64,000 nt of DNA, taken from Bacillota bacterium (GTDB lineage Bacteria > Bacillota > Sulfobacillia > JAJYWN01). A program made the translations under genes and the position numbers. Positions 24,400 through 33,004 of the stretch are shown here, piece after piece. The stretch is from positions 34,307 to 98,306 of the forward strand of contig JAJYWN010000008.1 in NCBI GenBank assembly GCA_021791495.1, given 5' to 3'. Position 1 is the stretch's first letter. Each line of letters opens with the position of its first letter. The notes below the pieces were generated by a model. That model ran no database searches. It was not told the origin of the DNA and saw only the letters and a program-made list of their open reading frames with translations.

Positions 24400-24900
24400 T
24401 CTGAACGGGTCTGCCGAGGCACAGAAGGTGCGTGTGCAGTCCGCATCGGAAGGTGGGGGGTATCCGCCGCCATAAGGTCGTGGGAGTCAATTCGGGATAC
24501 TTTTCCGAGACCAACAAGGTATCTTGGGTTTACCCCAGGCCATTGTGCCGGCTTTCACGAGGGCGTGCCAGGTCTGTCAAGGTGAGGATCGTGCGGCCTT
24601 GCTCTTCTTTCCGCAGCTAGAGAGCACGGGTTGACCTTTGCGTTCCCCAAAGTGAGACAATCCACGGGACGGCGGGTTCCAATAGGGCACCGGCGGGGTC
24701 CCGGCAGTGGGCGGCGGAGGCCAAAAAGGGCCATCGTATACCCCCCAGGGGTATGCTTCCGGGACAGGGGGTAAACCCAAGATACCATGCGTGTCGAAAG
24801 ATCGTGTCCTGAATTGACCCCACCCGTGATTCTTGCCGTACCCCGGCATGAACCGCGGGTGGAATGGTACTCCAGGGATCAGGTGTCCGTGTCTGCCAAC
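24400..24900. repeat. Inverted-repeat element, copy A
   Basis: About 500 bp, homologous along its whole length to 32388-32882. Perfect 19-bp arms at 24518-24536 (GGTATCTTGGGTTTACCCC) and 24768-24786 face each other. The similarity of the two ends extends outward, imperfectly, over about 60 more bases on each side (GTCAATTC on the left, GAATTGAC on the right), out to GGGGTA (24457-24462) and TACCCC (24839-24844). The centre holds a smaller ATACCCC/GGGGTAT hairpin. No transposase is inside. Nothing else lies between the DUF1643 gene and the YdcF-like gene. Confidence 0.75.
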
Positions 24901-24953
24901 AAGCTCAGGCCGGCCTGAGGCCGAATGACGCTACCCGAGGCCGGCTGAGGCCG

Positions 24954-25655
24954 CTAGATCATCGACAGCCAGTAATACACTAGCTTCACATATTCCAGGA
25001 GCATGAGCTTCAGATACTGCAGCCGCCGCAGGCCCCGCGCCTCCGCAAAACCGCTGCGCTGCACCGGAGTGCTGGCTACGGCCAAACCCCGGGCCCGGAA
25101 CATCACCTTGGCGCGGAAACTGTGATAGGGAGAAGTGACCAAGAGGATGCTGTTCAGTCCGCGGTCGCGCAGTTCCTTGGCCGTGAGCACCGCGTTCTCC
25201 CAGGTGCTGGTCGACTGGTCTTCAAGCACGATGGCCTTCCGGTCCACGCCTTCCTCGACCGCCTCATCCGCCATCACCTTGGCGTCGGCGACCTTGAGGA
25301 ATGGCCCGCCACCCGACATCACCAAGACCGGCGCGTAGCCCCGTTTGAACAGCTCGACGCCGTAGCGGACCCGTTCCGCCGTACTGGACGCCAGAGAACC
25401 GTCCTTCTTCAGCCCTCCGCTCAGCACCACAATGGCCTGCGCCTTCGCGACCGGATCGGTCTGAATCAGCGGTTTGGCCACGAAGAAGTATAAAGGCGTA
25501 AAGGCAAGCAAGATGGCCAGCCCGGCGGCCACCGCCGCCACACTGACGGCGAATCCCACCAGCCTGCCAAGCCCGCCCAACCCTCCCAGCGGGCCTGGAC
25601 CGGCCAGCGCTCCCCATCTACTGTAGCGCCGGCGCCCCTTCCTCGGCTTGGACAT
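24954..25655 (-). CDS. YdcF-like DUF218 membrane protein
   Basis: A 233-residue protein: a basic, Gly-rich N-terminus, one or two membrane helices (VGFAVSVAAVAAGLAILLAF), then a DUF218 domain (AQAIVVLSGGLKKDG, VLVMSGGGPF, STSTWENA, ILLVTSPYHSFRAKVMF). SanA/YdcF/ElyC proteins affect envelope permeability and peptidoglycan or lipid-carrier metabolism. The SxxTxENA-type segment and the SPYH motif are intact. It is divergent from rlmD. Confidence 0.88.
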   Translation of the reverse strand: MSKPRKGRRRYSRWGALAGPGPLGGLGGLGRLVGFAVSVAAVAAGLAILLAFTPLYFFVAKPLIQTDPVAKAQAIVVLSGGLKKDGSLASSTAERVRYGVELFKRGYAPVLVMSGGGPFLKVADAKVMADEAVEEGVDRKAIVLEDQSTSTWENAVLTAKELRDRGLNSILLVTSPYHSFRAKVMFRARGLAVASTPVQRSGFAEARGLRRLQYLKLMLLEYVKLVYYWLSMI

Positions 25656-25816
25656 CAGCCCTGTACCCCTCCTCCCGGTTCCCGCGAGCCGGGGCTCATA
25701 TTCTGCCCGGCCCGCGGCAATCCTTTCCTTGTTACTCGTCTTGCTAAAGAGGATTCGTAACCACCTCGCGGAATTCTAGACGGCACATCTTTTCCAGAAC
25801 AGGGGGATCAGGACTC

Positions 25817-27367
25817 ATGCCCGGAACGAGCCGACCCGGGGGGCCTGGGGCGCACGCCAAGGGCAGGGGACAAGGTGGAAGAGGTCACGGGGCCGGTGGC
25901 GGCCGCTTCGGCGGTGGGCCGGGTGGCGCCGGCGGTCGTGGCGGACCCGGCGGCGGCCCGCAGGACCGTGGTAACGCGCCCTTCAACCGGAACAGCAGGA
26001 TTCCCCTCACCATCACAGGTCTCACCTCGGCCGGCGAAGGCGTCGGCCGCTTCAAGGACTTTACCGTCTTCGTACCCCACACGGTCCCCGAGGACGAAGT
26101 GGACGTCCGTATCTCCGAAATCAAATCGAACTACGCCCACGCCGAGTTGATCTCGGTCAAAAAGCCGTCCCCCGACCGCATCGACTCGCGCTGCGGCCTG
26201 TTCCACTCCTGCGGCGGCTGCGACCTCCAGCACATCGCGTACAAGCGCCAGCTGGCCCTGAAGACTCAGGTGGTCAGGGACGCCGTCGAACGCATCGCGA
26301 AGCTGAAAGACACCGTGGTCCACGAGATGGTGGGGGCCGCGAACCCTTGGAACTATCGGAATAAGATCCAGGTCCCCGTCGGCCGCCGCGAGAAAGACAT
26401 CGTCATCGGCTGCTTCTCTAAGGGCAGCCACCACATCGTCGACACCGACAACTGCCTGATCCAGCACCCGACCAACAACCGCATCGTCCAGGAGCTCCGG
26501 AAGCTCATCGTGAAGTATAACCTGGAACCTTACGATGAGCGCACGGGGCAGGGGTTCATCCGCCATATCCTGGCGCGCGTCAGCTATAAGACGGGTGAGG
26601 CCATGGTTGTCCTCGTCACGAACGGCCTGGACTTCCCGGACGGCTCGCGCCTAGCACAGGAGCTGATGGGCCGCGTCCCGCACGTGGCCAGCGTCATTCA
26701 GAACGTGAACATCGAGCGGACCAACGTCATCCTTGGGCAGGCCACGCGCGTGCTGGCGGGGTCCGAGACCCTTGACGACGCCATCAATATCGGCCCCGGC
26801 TTCGAGCCGTTGCGCTTCAAGGTTTCGGCCAAATCCTTCTTCCAGACTAACCCGGAACAGACCGAGATCCTTTACCAGCAAGTCTTGCGGTACGCCGACT
26901 TGTCGTGGAAGGAGATCGTGGTCGACGTCTACTGCGGCGTCGGGACCATCGCCTTGTTCCTGGCGCAGAAGGCCCAAAAGGTCTACGGCATCGAGGTCGT
27001 GAACGAGGCCATCACCGATGCCCGCTTTAACGCCCGCATCAACCGCATTCCGAACGCGGAGTTCCTGCTGGGGGAAGCGGAAAAGGTCATGCCTCAGCTG
27101 ACTAACTCCGGCGTCAAGGCCGATATCGTGGTCGTCGACCCACCCCGCAAGGGTTGCGACAATAAGGTGCTGGACGCCATCGCCAAGATGGCGCCGGCCA
27201 AGGTGATCTACGTGTCCTGCAACCCGGCGACCATGGCCCGGGATTTGGGCGTACTGGCGGAAAAGGGATACACGAGAGTGGAGATCCAGCCGGTGGACAT
27301 GTTCCCTCAGACGGCGCACATCGAGTGCGTGGCGCGGTTGGAGATAAACCTGCCCGCAGAAGGATGA
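25817..27367 (+). CDS. rlmD: 23S rRNA (uracil-5-)-methyltransferase, RlmD/RumA family
   Basis: 516 residues. After an N-terminal extension there is a TRAM domain (IPLTITGLTSAGEGVGRF), an iron-sulfur cluster motif (CGLFHSCGGCDLQH) and an SAM-dependent methyltransferase domain with DVYCGVGTIALFLA, VVDPPRKGCD and catalytic YVSCNPATMARD. It methylates C5 of a uracil in rRNA (or tRNA in some homologues). The first about 50 residues are a Gly/Arg-rich RGG-like tail, unusual for the family. ATG 25817 is preceded by GGGGGATCAGG. It overlaps the PH-domain gene by ATGA. Confidence 0.95.
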   Translation: MPGTSRPGGPGAHAKGRGQGGRGHGAGGGRFGGGPGGAGGRGGPGGGPQDRGNAPFNRNSRIPLTITGLTSAGEGVGRFKDFTVFVPHTVPEDEVDVRISEIKSNYAHAELISVKKPSPDRIDSRCGLFHSCGGCDLQHIAYKRQLALKTQVVRDAVERIAKLKDTVVHEMVGAANPWNYRNKIQVPVGRREKDIVIGCFSKGSHHIVDTDNCLIQHPTNNRIVQELRKLIVKYNLEPYDERTGQGFIRHILARVSYKTGEAMVVLVTNGLDFPDGSRLAQELMGRVPHVASVIQNVNIERTNVILGQATRVLAGSETLDDAINIGPGFEPLRFKVSAKSFFQTNPEQTEILYQQVLRYADLSWKEIVVDVYCGVGTIALFLAQKAQKVYGIEVVNEAITDARFNARINRIPNAEFLLGEAEKVMPQLTNSGVKADIVVVDPPRKGCDNKVLDAIAKMAPAKVIYVSCNPATMARDLGVLAEKGYTRVEIQPVDMFPQTAHIECVARLEINLPAEG

Positions 27368-27798
27368 TGGCACGGGTTATGCGCGTGAAGTCGGAGGTCG
27401 ACTGGTGGTTCAAGGCGATCGTGTGGTCGACGTGTGTCGTCGTCGCCGGCGTACTCCTTGCCATTCCCCCTTCCGCCAGGGCTATCGGACTCGCCGCCGG
27501 CATCCCGGTGCTGGTCTTTCTGCTCTGGATCTACTTCGGTACCTGGTATGAACTGCGCGATGATCACCTCTACTGCAGGAGCGGGCCGTTTTCTGAGAGG
27601 ATATCCTACGAAGCCATCCGATCGGTCAGGCTTAGCCAAAACGTGCTGTCCTCGCTGGCCCTCTCCTTACGACGCATTGAGATAAAGCAGCATGGAAAAG
27701 GATACCTGATGGGCACCACCTTCATATCTCCCGTGAATCGCCAGGAGTTTCTTCAGGAGCTTGCAAGAAGGTGCAAGAACTTGGACAGAACGATATGA
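27364..27798 (+). CDS. Small membrane protein with bacterial PH domain
   Basis: 144 residues with two N-terminal helices (IVWSTCVVVAGVLLAIP and AAGIPVLVFLLWIYF) and a bacterial PH-like domain (TWYELRDDHLYCRSGPFSERISYEAIRSVRLSQN, in two stretches). This family resembles YvbH/DUF1200 proteins of unknown function. It starts in an ATGA overlap with rlmD and overlaps the open frame of murE, which probably starts downstream. The coupling to rlmD seems positional rather than functional. Confidence 0.78.
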   Translation: MMARVMRVKSEVDWWFKAIVWSTCVVVAGVLLAIPPSARAIGLAAGIPVLVFLLWIYFGTWYELRDDHLYCRSGPFSERISYEAIRSVRLSQNVLSSLALSLRRIEIKQHGKGYLMGTTFISPVNRQEFLQELARRCKNLDRTI

Positions 27799-27850
27799 GT
27801 CGGTGCCCGCCGCAGAGTGGAGGCCGGGGTTGGAAATAGGAGACGAAGGC

Positions 27851-29455
27851 TTGAGACTGACGGAACTGATAGCCGGCATTCAAGTGCTGCGCACGCGTCT
27901 GGCAGGTGACCCGGAGATCACCGGCGTGACCAACGATTCCCGGAAGGTCGCTCCCGGCTCCGTTTTCGTGTGTGTCAGGGGCTACAAGGACGACGGTCAC
28001 CGCTACGTCGGCGACGCCCTGCGGAATGGCGCGGTGGCGGTGGTGACCGAATACGACCCCCCCTTGACTGGTGCGGACGCGAACGGAGTGGGGGCCCCAG
28101 ACGGACAGGCGGCCTGGTCCGAAATACGTGTGGCCGACAGTCGTGAGGCCTTAGCCTACTTCAGCGCCGCTTTCTACGGATATCCTTCCAGCCACCTGTC
28201 CCTCTATGGCGTGACCGGCACCAACGGCAAGACGACCATCGCCTACATGATCGAAGCGGTGATGGCTGCCGCCGGCAAGTCGACGGGCCTCATCGGGACG
28301 GTGGAGACCAGATTCGAGACCAGGCACGGGCGAGAGACCTTGCCGCCGGGGCGGACCACGCCGGAATCCTCTGAGCTTCAGGCCACCCTCCACCGGATGG
28401 TGGAGGCCCGGGTCACCCACGTGGCCATGGAAGCCAGCAGCCACGCCCTGGAGCTGAAAAGGGTGGTGGCCTGCGAGTTCGATGTGGCCATCTTCACTAA
28501 TATCACCCACGACCATTTTGACTTTCACGACAACTTCGAGAAGTATCTGGAGGCCAAGTCCAAGCTCTTCCGGGAACTCGGGGTCAACCGGACCAAGTCC
28601 CGTCCCTGCTACGCCGTGATCAACGCCGACGACCCGTCGGCCCCGCACATGGTGGCCGAGACGAAACACGCCGGCGTTTTGACCTTCGGCCTTGACCACC
28701 CCGCCGATGTTCGGGCGGTGGACATTCACGACCTGGGCATCGGTTCGGAATTCACAGTTCAGGTGCCCAGCGGGCTGACGCAGCGGGTCCGGCTACAGTT
28801 GCCCGGCCGTTTCAACGTAAGCAACGCCCTCTCTGCTATGGCCGTGGCCTACGGCGACGGCATCGACCTTGGGTTGGCGGCGCGCGCGTTGGGGGCCATG
28901 ACAGGCGTGGCGGGGCGGTACCAACTAGTCAACGCCGACCAGGATTTCACCGTCATGGTGGACTTCGCCCATAACCCCGACGCGTTGGAGCAGATTCTAA
29001 AGTTCGGCCGACGTTTCACGAAGAAGAAGCTGTACGTCGTGTTCGGGTGCGAAGGGGCCAAGGACAAGAAAAAGCGCCCCATCATGGGACGCATCGCCGC
29101 CCACTACGCCGACCACGCCATCATCACTTCAGACAACCTCTACAACGAGGATGCGATGTCCATCTGCCGGACAGTGGCCGACGGTTTCCGGTCGGAGTCC
29201 GACCCCTGCGGCACTTACGACATTATCCCGAACCGTCGCGAGGCTATCGAGCGGGCCTTAGACCTGGCCGAGACGGGGGACATGGTCATCATCGCCGGCA
29301 AGGGTCACGAGACCTATCAGGTCATCGGTGACCTGCATATTCCCTTCGACGACACCGAGGTGGCCCGCGAGATCATTGTACAGAAGCTCGGCCGGAAGCG
29401 CGCCGCGGCGAGGGCCGCGGCGGCCGGGTCGCCTGCCGGACGCCAGGAGCCCTAG
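27851..29455 (+). CDS. murE: UDP-N-acetylmuramyl-tripeptide synthetase MurE, atypical
   Basis: About 534 residues of Mur ligase: N-terminal domain (ITGVTNDSRKVAPGSVFVCV), ATP-binding P-loop GVTGTNGKTT, central domain with HVAMEASSHALELKR and NITHDHFDFH, and C-terminal domain with AGRYQLVNADQDFTVMVDFAHNPDAL and GKGHETYQ. MurE adds the third amino acid of the peptidoglycan stem. The substrate-selecting DNPR motif of meso-diaminopimelate enzymes is here DNLY (29132-29143). The TTG at 27851 follows GGAG; the frame is open upstream. An Ala-rich C-terminal tail ends the protein. The gene is far from other mur genes except the lone murB. Confidence 0.9.
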   Translation: MRLTELIAGIQVLRTRLAGDPEITGVTNDSRKVAPGSVFVCVRGYKDDGHRYVGDALRNGAVAVVTEYDPPLTGADANGVGAPDGQAAWSEIRVADSREALAYFSAAFYGYPSSHLSLYGVTGTNGKTTIAYMIEAVMAAAGKSTGLIGTVETRFETRHGRETLPPGRTTPESSELQATLHRMVEARVTHVAMEASSHALELKRVVACEFDVAIFTNITHDHFDFHDNFEKYLEAKSKLFRELGVNRTKSRPCYAVINADDPSAPHMVAETKHAGVLTFGLDHPADVRAVDIHDLGIGSEFTVQVPSGLTQRVRLQLPGRFNVSNALSAMAVAYGDGIDLGLAARALGAMTGVAGRYQLVNADQDFTVMVDFAHNPDALEQILKFGRRFTKKKLYVVFGCEGAKDKKKRPIMGRIAAHYADHAIITSDNLYNEDAMSICRTVADGFRSESDPCGTYDIIPNRREAIERALDLAETGDMVIIAGKGHETYQVIGDLHIPFDDTEVAREIIVQKLGRKRAAARAAAAGSPAGRQEP

Positions 29456-29481
29456 GAGCAGCCCAGGATCTTAGCCTAGTA

Positions 29482-30570
29482 TCACCATCGCCGGCCGGCG
29501 CCGCCGCCGCCGCTGCGGCCGCCACCAAAACCACCAAAGCCGCCGCGTCCGCGTCCGCCTCCGAACCCTCCACGACCGCCGCCCCCTGCCGGTCTTAGGA
29601 TCTCGAGCAGAAACAGCCAGAACCGCCAGGGAAGGACGCCGAGAAACGAGAGCAAGAGAAGGGCGCCAAGGACGATCAAGACGGTTCGTAAGCCGCCACC
29701 CGCGAGCCACTGCCACGCGGACTGCATCTCCCCGATCACGGAACCGTACTTGTCTTCGGCGGGTCCGGCCGCGCTGCCGCCAGAGGAGCGGTCTGTAGTT
29801 CCACCAATAGGGCTAGCGGCTGGCGGCTGCGCCGTGAGACCGGTGTAGTAGTCCACTTGCGCTTTGGAGAGAGAGAGATCCGCGGGGAGTTCCACTCTGT
29901 AGGCGGCCCCAGTGACGCTGCTGAAGACTCGAAAGGCCAGCGATAGCCCTTTTTCGTACTTCTCAGACTTGAAGGCCGGTATCAGTGCCCGGTCCAGGAC
30001 TGCTCCCACCAGCCCATCAGTGATGTAGGGCTCCAATCCATAGCCCACTTCCACCTGAACCTCGCGCTCGGCCATGGCCACCACGATCAGGAGCCCGTTG
30101 TCCTTGCCGCGCTGGCCGATTCCCCAACGCTCGAACAGGCGGACCGCGTAATCCTTGACGGTCAAGGGGCCGGCGTCCGCCACGGTTGCCAGGGCAAACT
30201 GGGCGGTAGTTGCCTTGTCCACCGCTGACAGGAGTTTCTCGAGGGAATCCTTGTCTTCGGAACGCAGGATCCCCGCGCCGTCATACACGTAGCCAGTCGG
30301 CCGGCCCGGGAAGACTGGGGTTGCCGGTGCGGTTGGCGCCGCTGCCGCTACCGCCGGCCCTGCCCCGGAGGAAGCGGCCGGAGCCGCGGTGGCCGCTGCT
30401 TCCGCCACCGGCGATAGGCCAAGGAACAGCGTCGCCAACAAGAGTGCAAGGGTCAACGCCAGCGTCAGAGCCGGCGCCGGAACCGGTGTCCGTACCGCCG
30501 GCCGACCCGCTCGCACCTGTGACAATCTAGTTGTCCGGGTCCGCCTCTCAGGCTTCGCGGAGTCCGTCAT
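29482..30570 (-). CDS. TPM-domain membrane protein
   Basis: About 362 residues: a signal sequence (LTLALLLATLFLGLSPVAEA), an Ala/Pro-rich linker, a TPM domain (GYVYDGAGILRSEDKDSLEKLL; KDNGLLIVVAMAEREVQVEVGYG), one helix near residue 310 (TVLIVLGALLLLSFLGVLPW) and a Gly/Arg-rich tail. TPM (YgcG) proteins occur together with LemA, as here: lemA is 9 bp upstream. The pair is thought to work in envelope stress or photosystem-type assembly in other groups; the role here is unknown. Confidence 0.88.
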   Translation of the reverse strand: MTDSAKPERRTRTTRLSQVRAGRPAVRTPVPAPALTLALTLALLLATLFLGLSPVAEAAATAAPAASSGAGPAVAAAAPTAPATPVFPGRPTGYVYDGAGILRSEDKDSLEKLLSAVDKATTAQFALATVADAGPLTVKDYAVRLFERWGIGQRGKDNGLLIVVAMAEREVQVEVGYGLEPYITDGLVGAVLDRALIPAFKSEKYEKGLSLAFRVFSSVTGAAYRVELPADLSLSKAQVDYYTGLTAQPPAASPIGGTTDRSSGGSAAGPAEDKYGSVIGEMQSAWQWLAGGGLRTVLIVLGALLLLSFLGVLPWRFWLFLLEILRPAGGGGRGGFGGGRGRGGFGGFGGGRSGGGGAGRRW

Positions 30571-30579
30571 CTTGCCAGC

Positions 30580-31155
30580 CTACTTGCCGGTGGTGAAGTC
30601 GGGCACGGTCAACTTGCCGGCCGCGTCGGAAATGGTGAAGTAGGCGCGCTGAGAGAAACCGAGGATCCGGGCTACGAACACGGTCGGGAAGAGCCGGACC
30701 GATTGGTTGTAGGTCCTGACCAGGTCGTTGAATCGCTGCCGCTCCACCGTGACACGGTTGGCGGTCCCGGTGAACTCATCCATGAACCTGGTGTAGACCT
30801 CGATGGCGCGAAGCTCCGGATAGCGTTCGAAGACGGCCAGCAGGCGCGACAGCGCTCCTTCCATCTGGTTGGCGGCGTCCACCTTGGCGGACATGGTGCC
30901 GGCCCCGGCCAACTTGGCGCGGGCCTCGGCGATCTGGGTGAACACGCCGCTTTCGAACTGTTGATACCCCTTGACCGCTTCCACGAGCCCAGGTATCAAT
31001 TCATAGCGGCGCTGCAGTTGGTTCTCGACTTGAGCCCATTGCCCGTCGATGGCGTTCGCCTGCTTCACCAGGGAGTTGTACGTCCCGGCGAGAGAGGCAC
31101 CTACCACGACGACGAGTAGCACCAGCACGGCCAGTACCAGGACGAACCGCTTCAC
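30580..31155 (-). CDS. lemA: LemA family protein
   Basis: 191 residues with an N-terminal membrane helix (FVLVLAVLVLLVVVVGASLAGTY) and the LemA helical domain: YNSLVKQANAIDGQWAQVEN, LQRRYELIPGLVEAVKGY, and FNDLVRTYNQSVRLFPT. The GTG start at 31155 has GGGAGGTAAG upstream. Its promoter is at 31224-31251. First gene of the lemA-TPM operon. Confidence 0.95.
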   Translation of the reverse strand: MKRFVLVLAVLVLLVVVVGASLAGTYNSLVKQANAIDGQWAQVENQLQRRYELIPGLVEAVKGYQQFESGVFTQIAEARAKLAGAGTMSAKVDAANQMEGALSRLLAVFERYPELRAIEVYTRFMDEFTGTANRVTVERQRFNDLVRTYNQSVRLFPTVFVARILGFSQRAYFTISDAAGKLTVPDFTTGK

Positions 31156-31223
31156 TCCAACTTACCTCCCAGGATTCCTCGCTGCCCACGGCCGGTAGGT
31201 CCGGCTCGATGGGTCCGCGTTCC

Positions 31224-31251
31224 AGTATATAGTTCTGGGGTGAGAGGTCAA
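31224..31251 (-). promoter_or_regulatory. Promoter of the lemA-TPM operon
   Basis: On the minus strand TTGACC (31251-31246), a 16-bp spacer and TATACT (31229-31224). The lemA start is about 70 nt downstream. Confidence 0.65.
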
Positions 31252-31265
31252 TACCCGGACAGAAC

Positions 31266-31297
31266 AAAAAGGAGGGCCGGGCGTGAGAGCCCGGCCC
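31266..31297 (-). terminator. Intrinsic terminator of the secreted-protein gene
   Basis: GGGCCGGGC (31274-31282) and GCCCGGCCC (31289-31297) form a perfect 9-bp stem with a 6-nt loop. On the minus strand it is followed by CC and five T residues. It lies about 65 bp after the stop at 31363 and just before the lemA promoter. Confidence 0.85.
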
Positions 31298-31362
31298 CTG
31301 GTCGTTCTGCCGTGATTGTGTTCTACCGTGATCGTAGTTCGTGCTGGAGAGGTGGAAAGGAA

Positions 31363-32154
31363 CTACCCGTTCGTGTTCGCGCCTGCGTTGGTGTTAGTAG
31401 TGGTGTCGTTCTGGTGCTCTTGCATCAGCTGAAGGATGTAAGTGTCGCGATCAAGCTGCGCCTGAACGACGTTCTTCTGCAGCCGGTTGATTTGGGCCTT
31501 TTCATCCAGGTTCTGCTTCTTCTGGGCGTCGGTCTGTGCCGCGGCCTGTTGCTGCAGGTCGGTGTACTGCGTGTCCAGCTTGGTCAGCCGCTGCTTCTCG
31601 GCATCGACGCGCTTCCGCATCGCGGCGATGCGTTGGGCCGGAGTCAGATGGGCGCCGTGGCCGTTTTTGCCCGCGCCGGCGCCCTTGTTACCCTTGCCGC
31701 GGCTATGCAGCCATCCGAGAGCCTGGTTCCTGAGGTTCTTGAGATCGACTTTGTTGTCGGCGGCGATTTGCCGCCAGGTCTTACCACCCTGCTTGGCGGC
31801 AACGATGTCGGCCATAGGCGCCTTGGCTGCCTTGGCGATGACGCCGGCGATCAGGATGTCCTTGACACTCATACCGCTGTTACGCAGCTCTTGGAAGTAG
31901 TCCTTGGTGATGTTCAGCTTGTCCAGGATCTTCTGAATGAAGTTAGCTGCCTTCGGCCCGTTCGGGCCTGCCGCGTCTTGGCCAGCGCCGTTCGGGCCGG
32001 TGAACCAGCTGTCGGGATGGCCCTGAGTGCTGGTGGCGGACGCCGGAGCGGTGCCCTGCGACGGGTCGGCCGACGCGGCGGTGGCCAACACGGTGGTCGT
32101 GACCAGGATGACGGCCAGCAACACGGTAGTCAGGAGTTTCTTGCGGTTCCTCAT
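31363..32154 (-). CDS. Secreted helical protein of unknown function
   Basis: About 263 residues. A signal peptide (KKLLTTVLLAVILVTTTVLATAASA) is followed by a Pro/Gly-rich spacer, a helical region with FIQKILDKLNITKDYFQELR and a WRQIAADNKVDLKNLRNQ stretch, then a Lys/Gln-rich coiled coil (about residues 170-250) and an Asn/Thr-rich tail. I do not recognise a catalytic family. It could be a cell-surface or chaperone-like protein. ATG 32154 is the likely start, with GAGGAGG about 12 nt upstream; 32196 is an in-frame alternative. It has its own terminator. Confidence 0.75.
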   Translation of the reverse strand: MRNRKKLLTTVLLAVILVTTTVLATAASADPSQGTAPASATSTQGHPDSWFTGPNGAGQDAAGPNGPKAANFIQKILDKLNITKDYFQELRNSGMSVKDILIAGVIAKAAKAPMADIVAAKQGGKTWRQIAADNKVDLKNLRNQALGWLHSRGKGNKGAGAGKNGHGAHLTPAQRIAAMRKRVDAEKQRLTKLDTQYTDLQQQAAAQTDAQKKQNLDEKAQINRLQKNVVQAQLDRDTYILQLMQEHQNDTTTNTNAGANTNG

Positions 32155-32387
32155 CTGTCCGAAAAACCTCCTCTTTGTGTCTTGCCGTCGGCCCACACTG
32201 AACCGGCAAATGTGATGATTCGCCGGCCAGTGAAACTGGTGCCGCGGCTGCGGTCCTCCTTGGCGTCATTATGGGCCATAAGTTTAGACAGACTTTGAAA
32301 AAGGATTTAACAAAACGTTACGTAGCGGGCCTTTAAGCTGCCACATCCTGGTTTTGCGCGTTTCAAGTGGTTCCCGTGGCGCGGACA

Positions 32388-32882
32388 AGAACGTGTCTGC
32401 GGCTTACGAGAAGGTACGCGTGCATTTCGTATCGGAGGGTGGGGGGGTATCCGCCGCCATGAGGTCGTGGAAGTCAACTCGGGATACCTTTCCGAGACCA
32501 ACAAGGTATCTTGGGTTTACCCCAGGTCATTGCGCCGGGCTTCACGATGGGGCGGCGGGTTCTTCGAGGCAAAGGGCGCGGAGCCCTGTTTCCCTTTCTG
32601 CAGCTAGAGAGCATGGTTCATACTCCTGCTCCCGGGCGGCGCGATAGTCCAGAGGGAAGCAGTTCTCCGACGGGGTAAGCGGCGGTCTGGTAGCTTGCGG
32701 GGGAGATCCAGAAAGCCTCTCGAATACCCCCCCAGGGTATGGCCGCGCAACGCGGGGTAAACCCAGGATACTCTCTTGTCGAGAGAAAAGTATCCTGAGT
32801 TGACCCCGCCCGCGGTTTGCGCCGCGCCACGGCAAGAACAGGGGTGAAATGGCACTCAGAGATCAGTTATCTATGTTTGTCG
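32388..32882. repeat. Inverted-repeat element, copy B
   Basis: Second copy of the element at 24400-24900, in the same orientation. Inner arms are at 32505-32523 (identical to copy A) and 32754-32772 (one internal mismatch, last base uncertain). Flanking sequences such as AGAAGGT, ATCGGA and GATCAG are shared with copy A, which sets the outer limits. It fills most of the gap between the secreted protein gene and the M20 gene; the remaining 32155-32387 and 32883-33004 show no gene. Confidence 0.75.
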
Positions 32883-33004
32883 ACAACGTCGAACGGCCCG
32901 CCGGACAGCGGGACGTCCGCAATTCAGGCCGCAAACATAGGCTTGTCTCTCGTCTAGCCCTATCATTGGCTGGCCGGTCCGCCAGACGGCTGGCCGACTT
33001 GAGG

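Noticed and set aside
24577-24849. Minus-strand ORF inside repeat copy A, partly mirrored in copy B
   Set aside because: Similarity follows from DNA homology and the inverted arms; no ribosome binding site and the frames diverge outside the arms.
32988-33004. GC-rich repeats near the end of the M20 gene as a terminator
   Set aside because: The stem is imperfect and no T-run follows on the minus strand.
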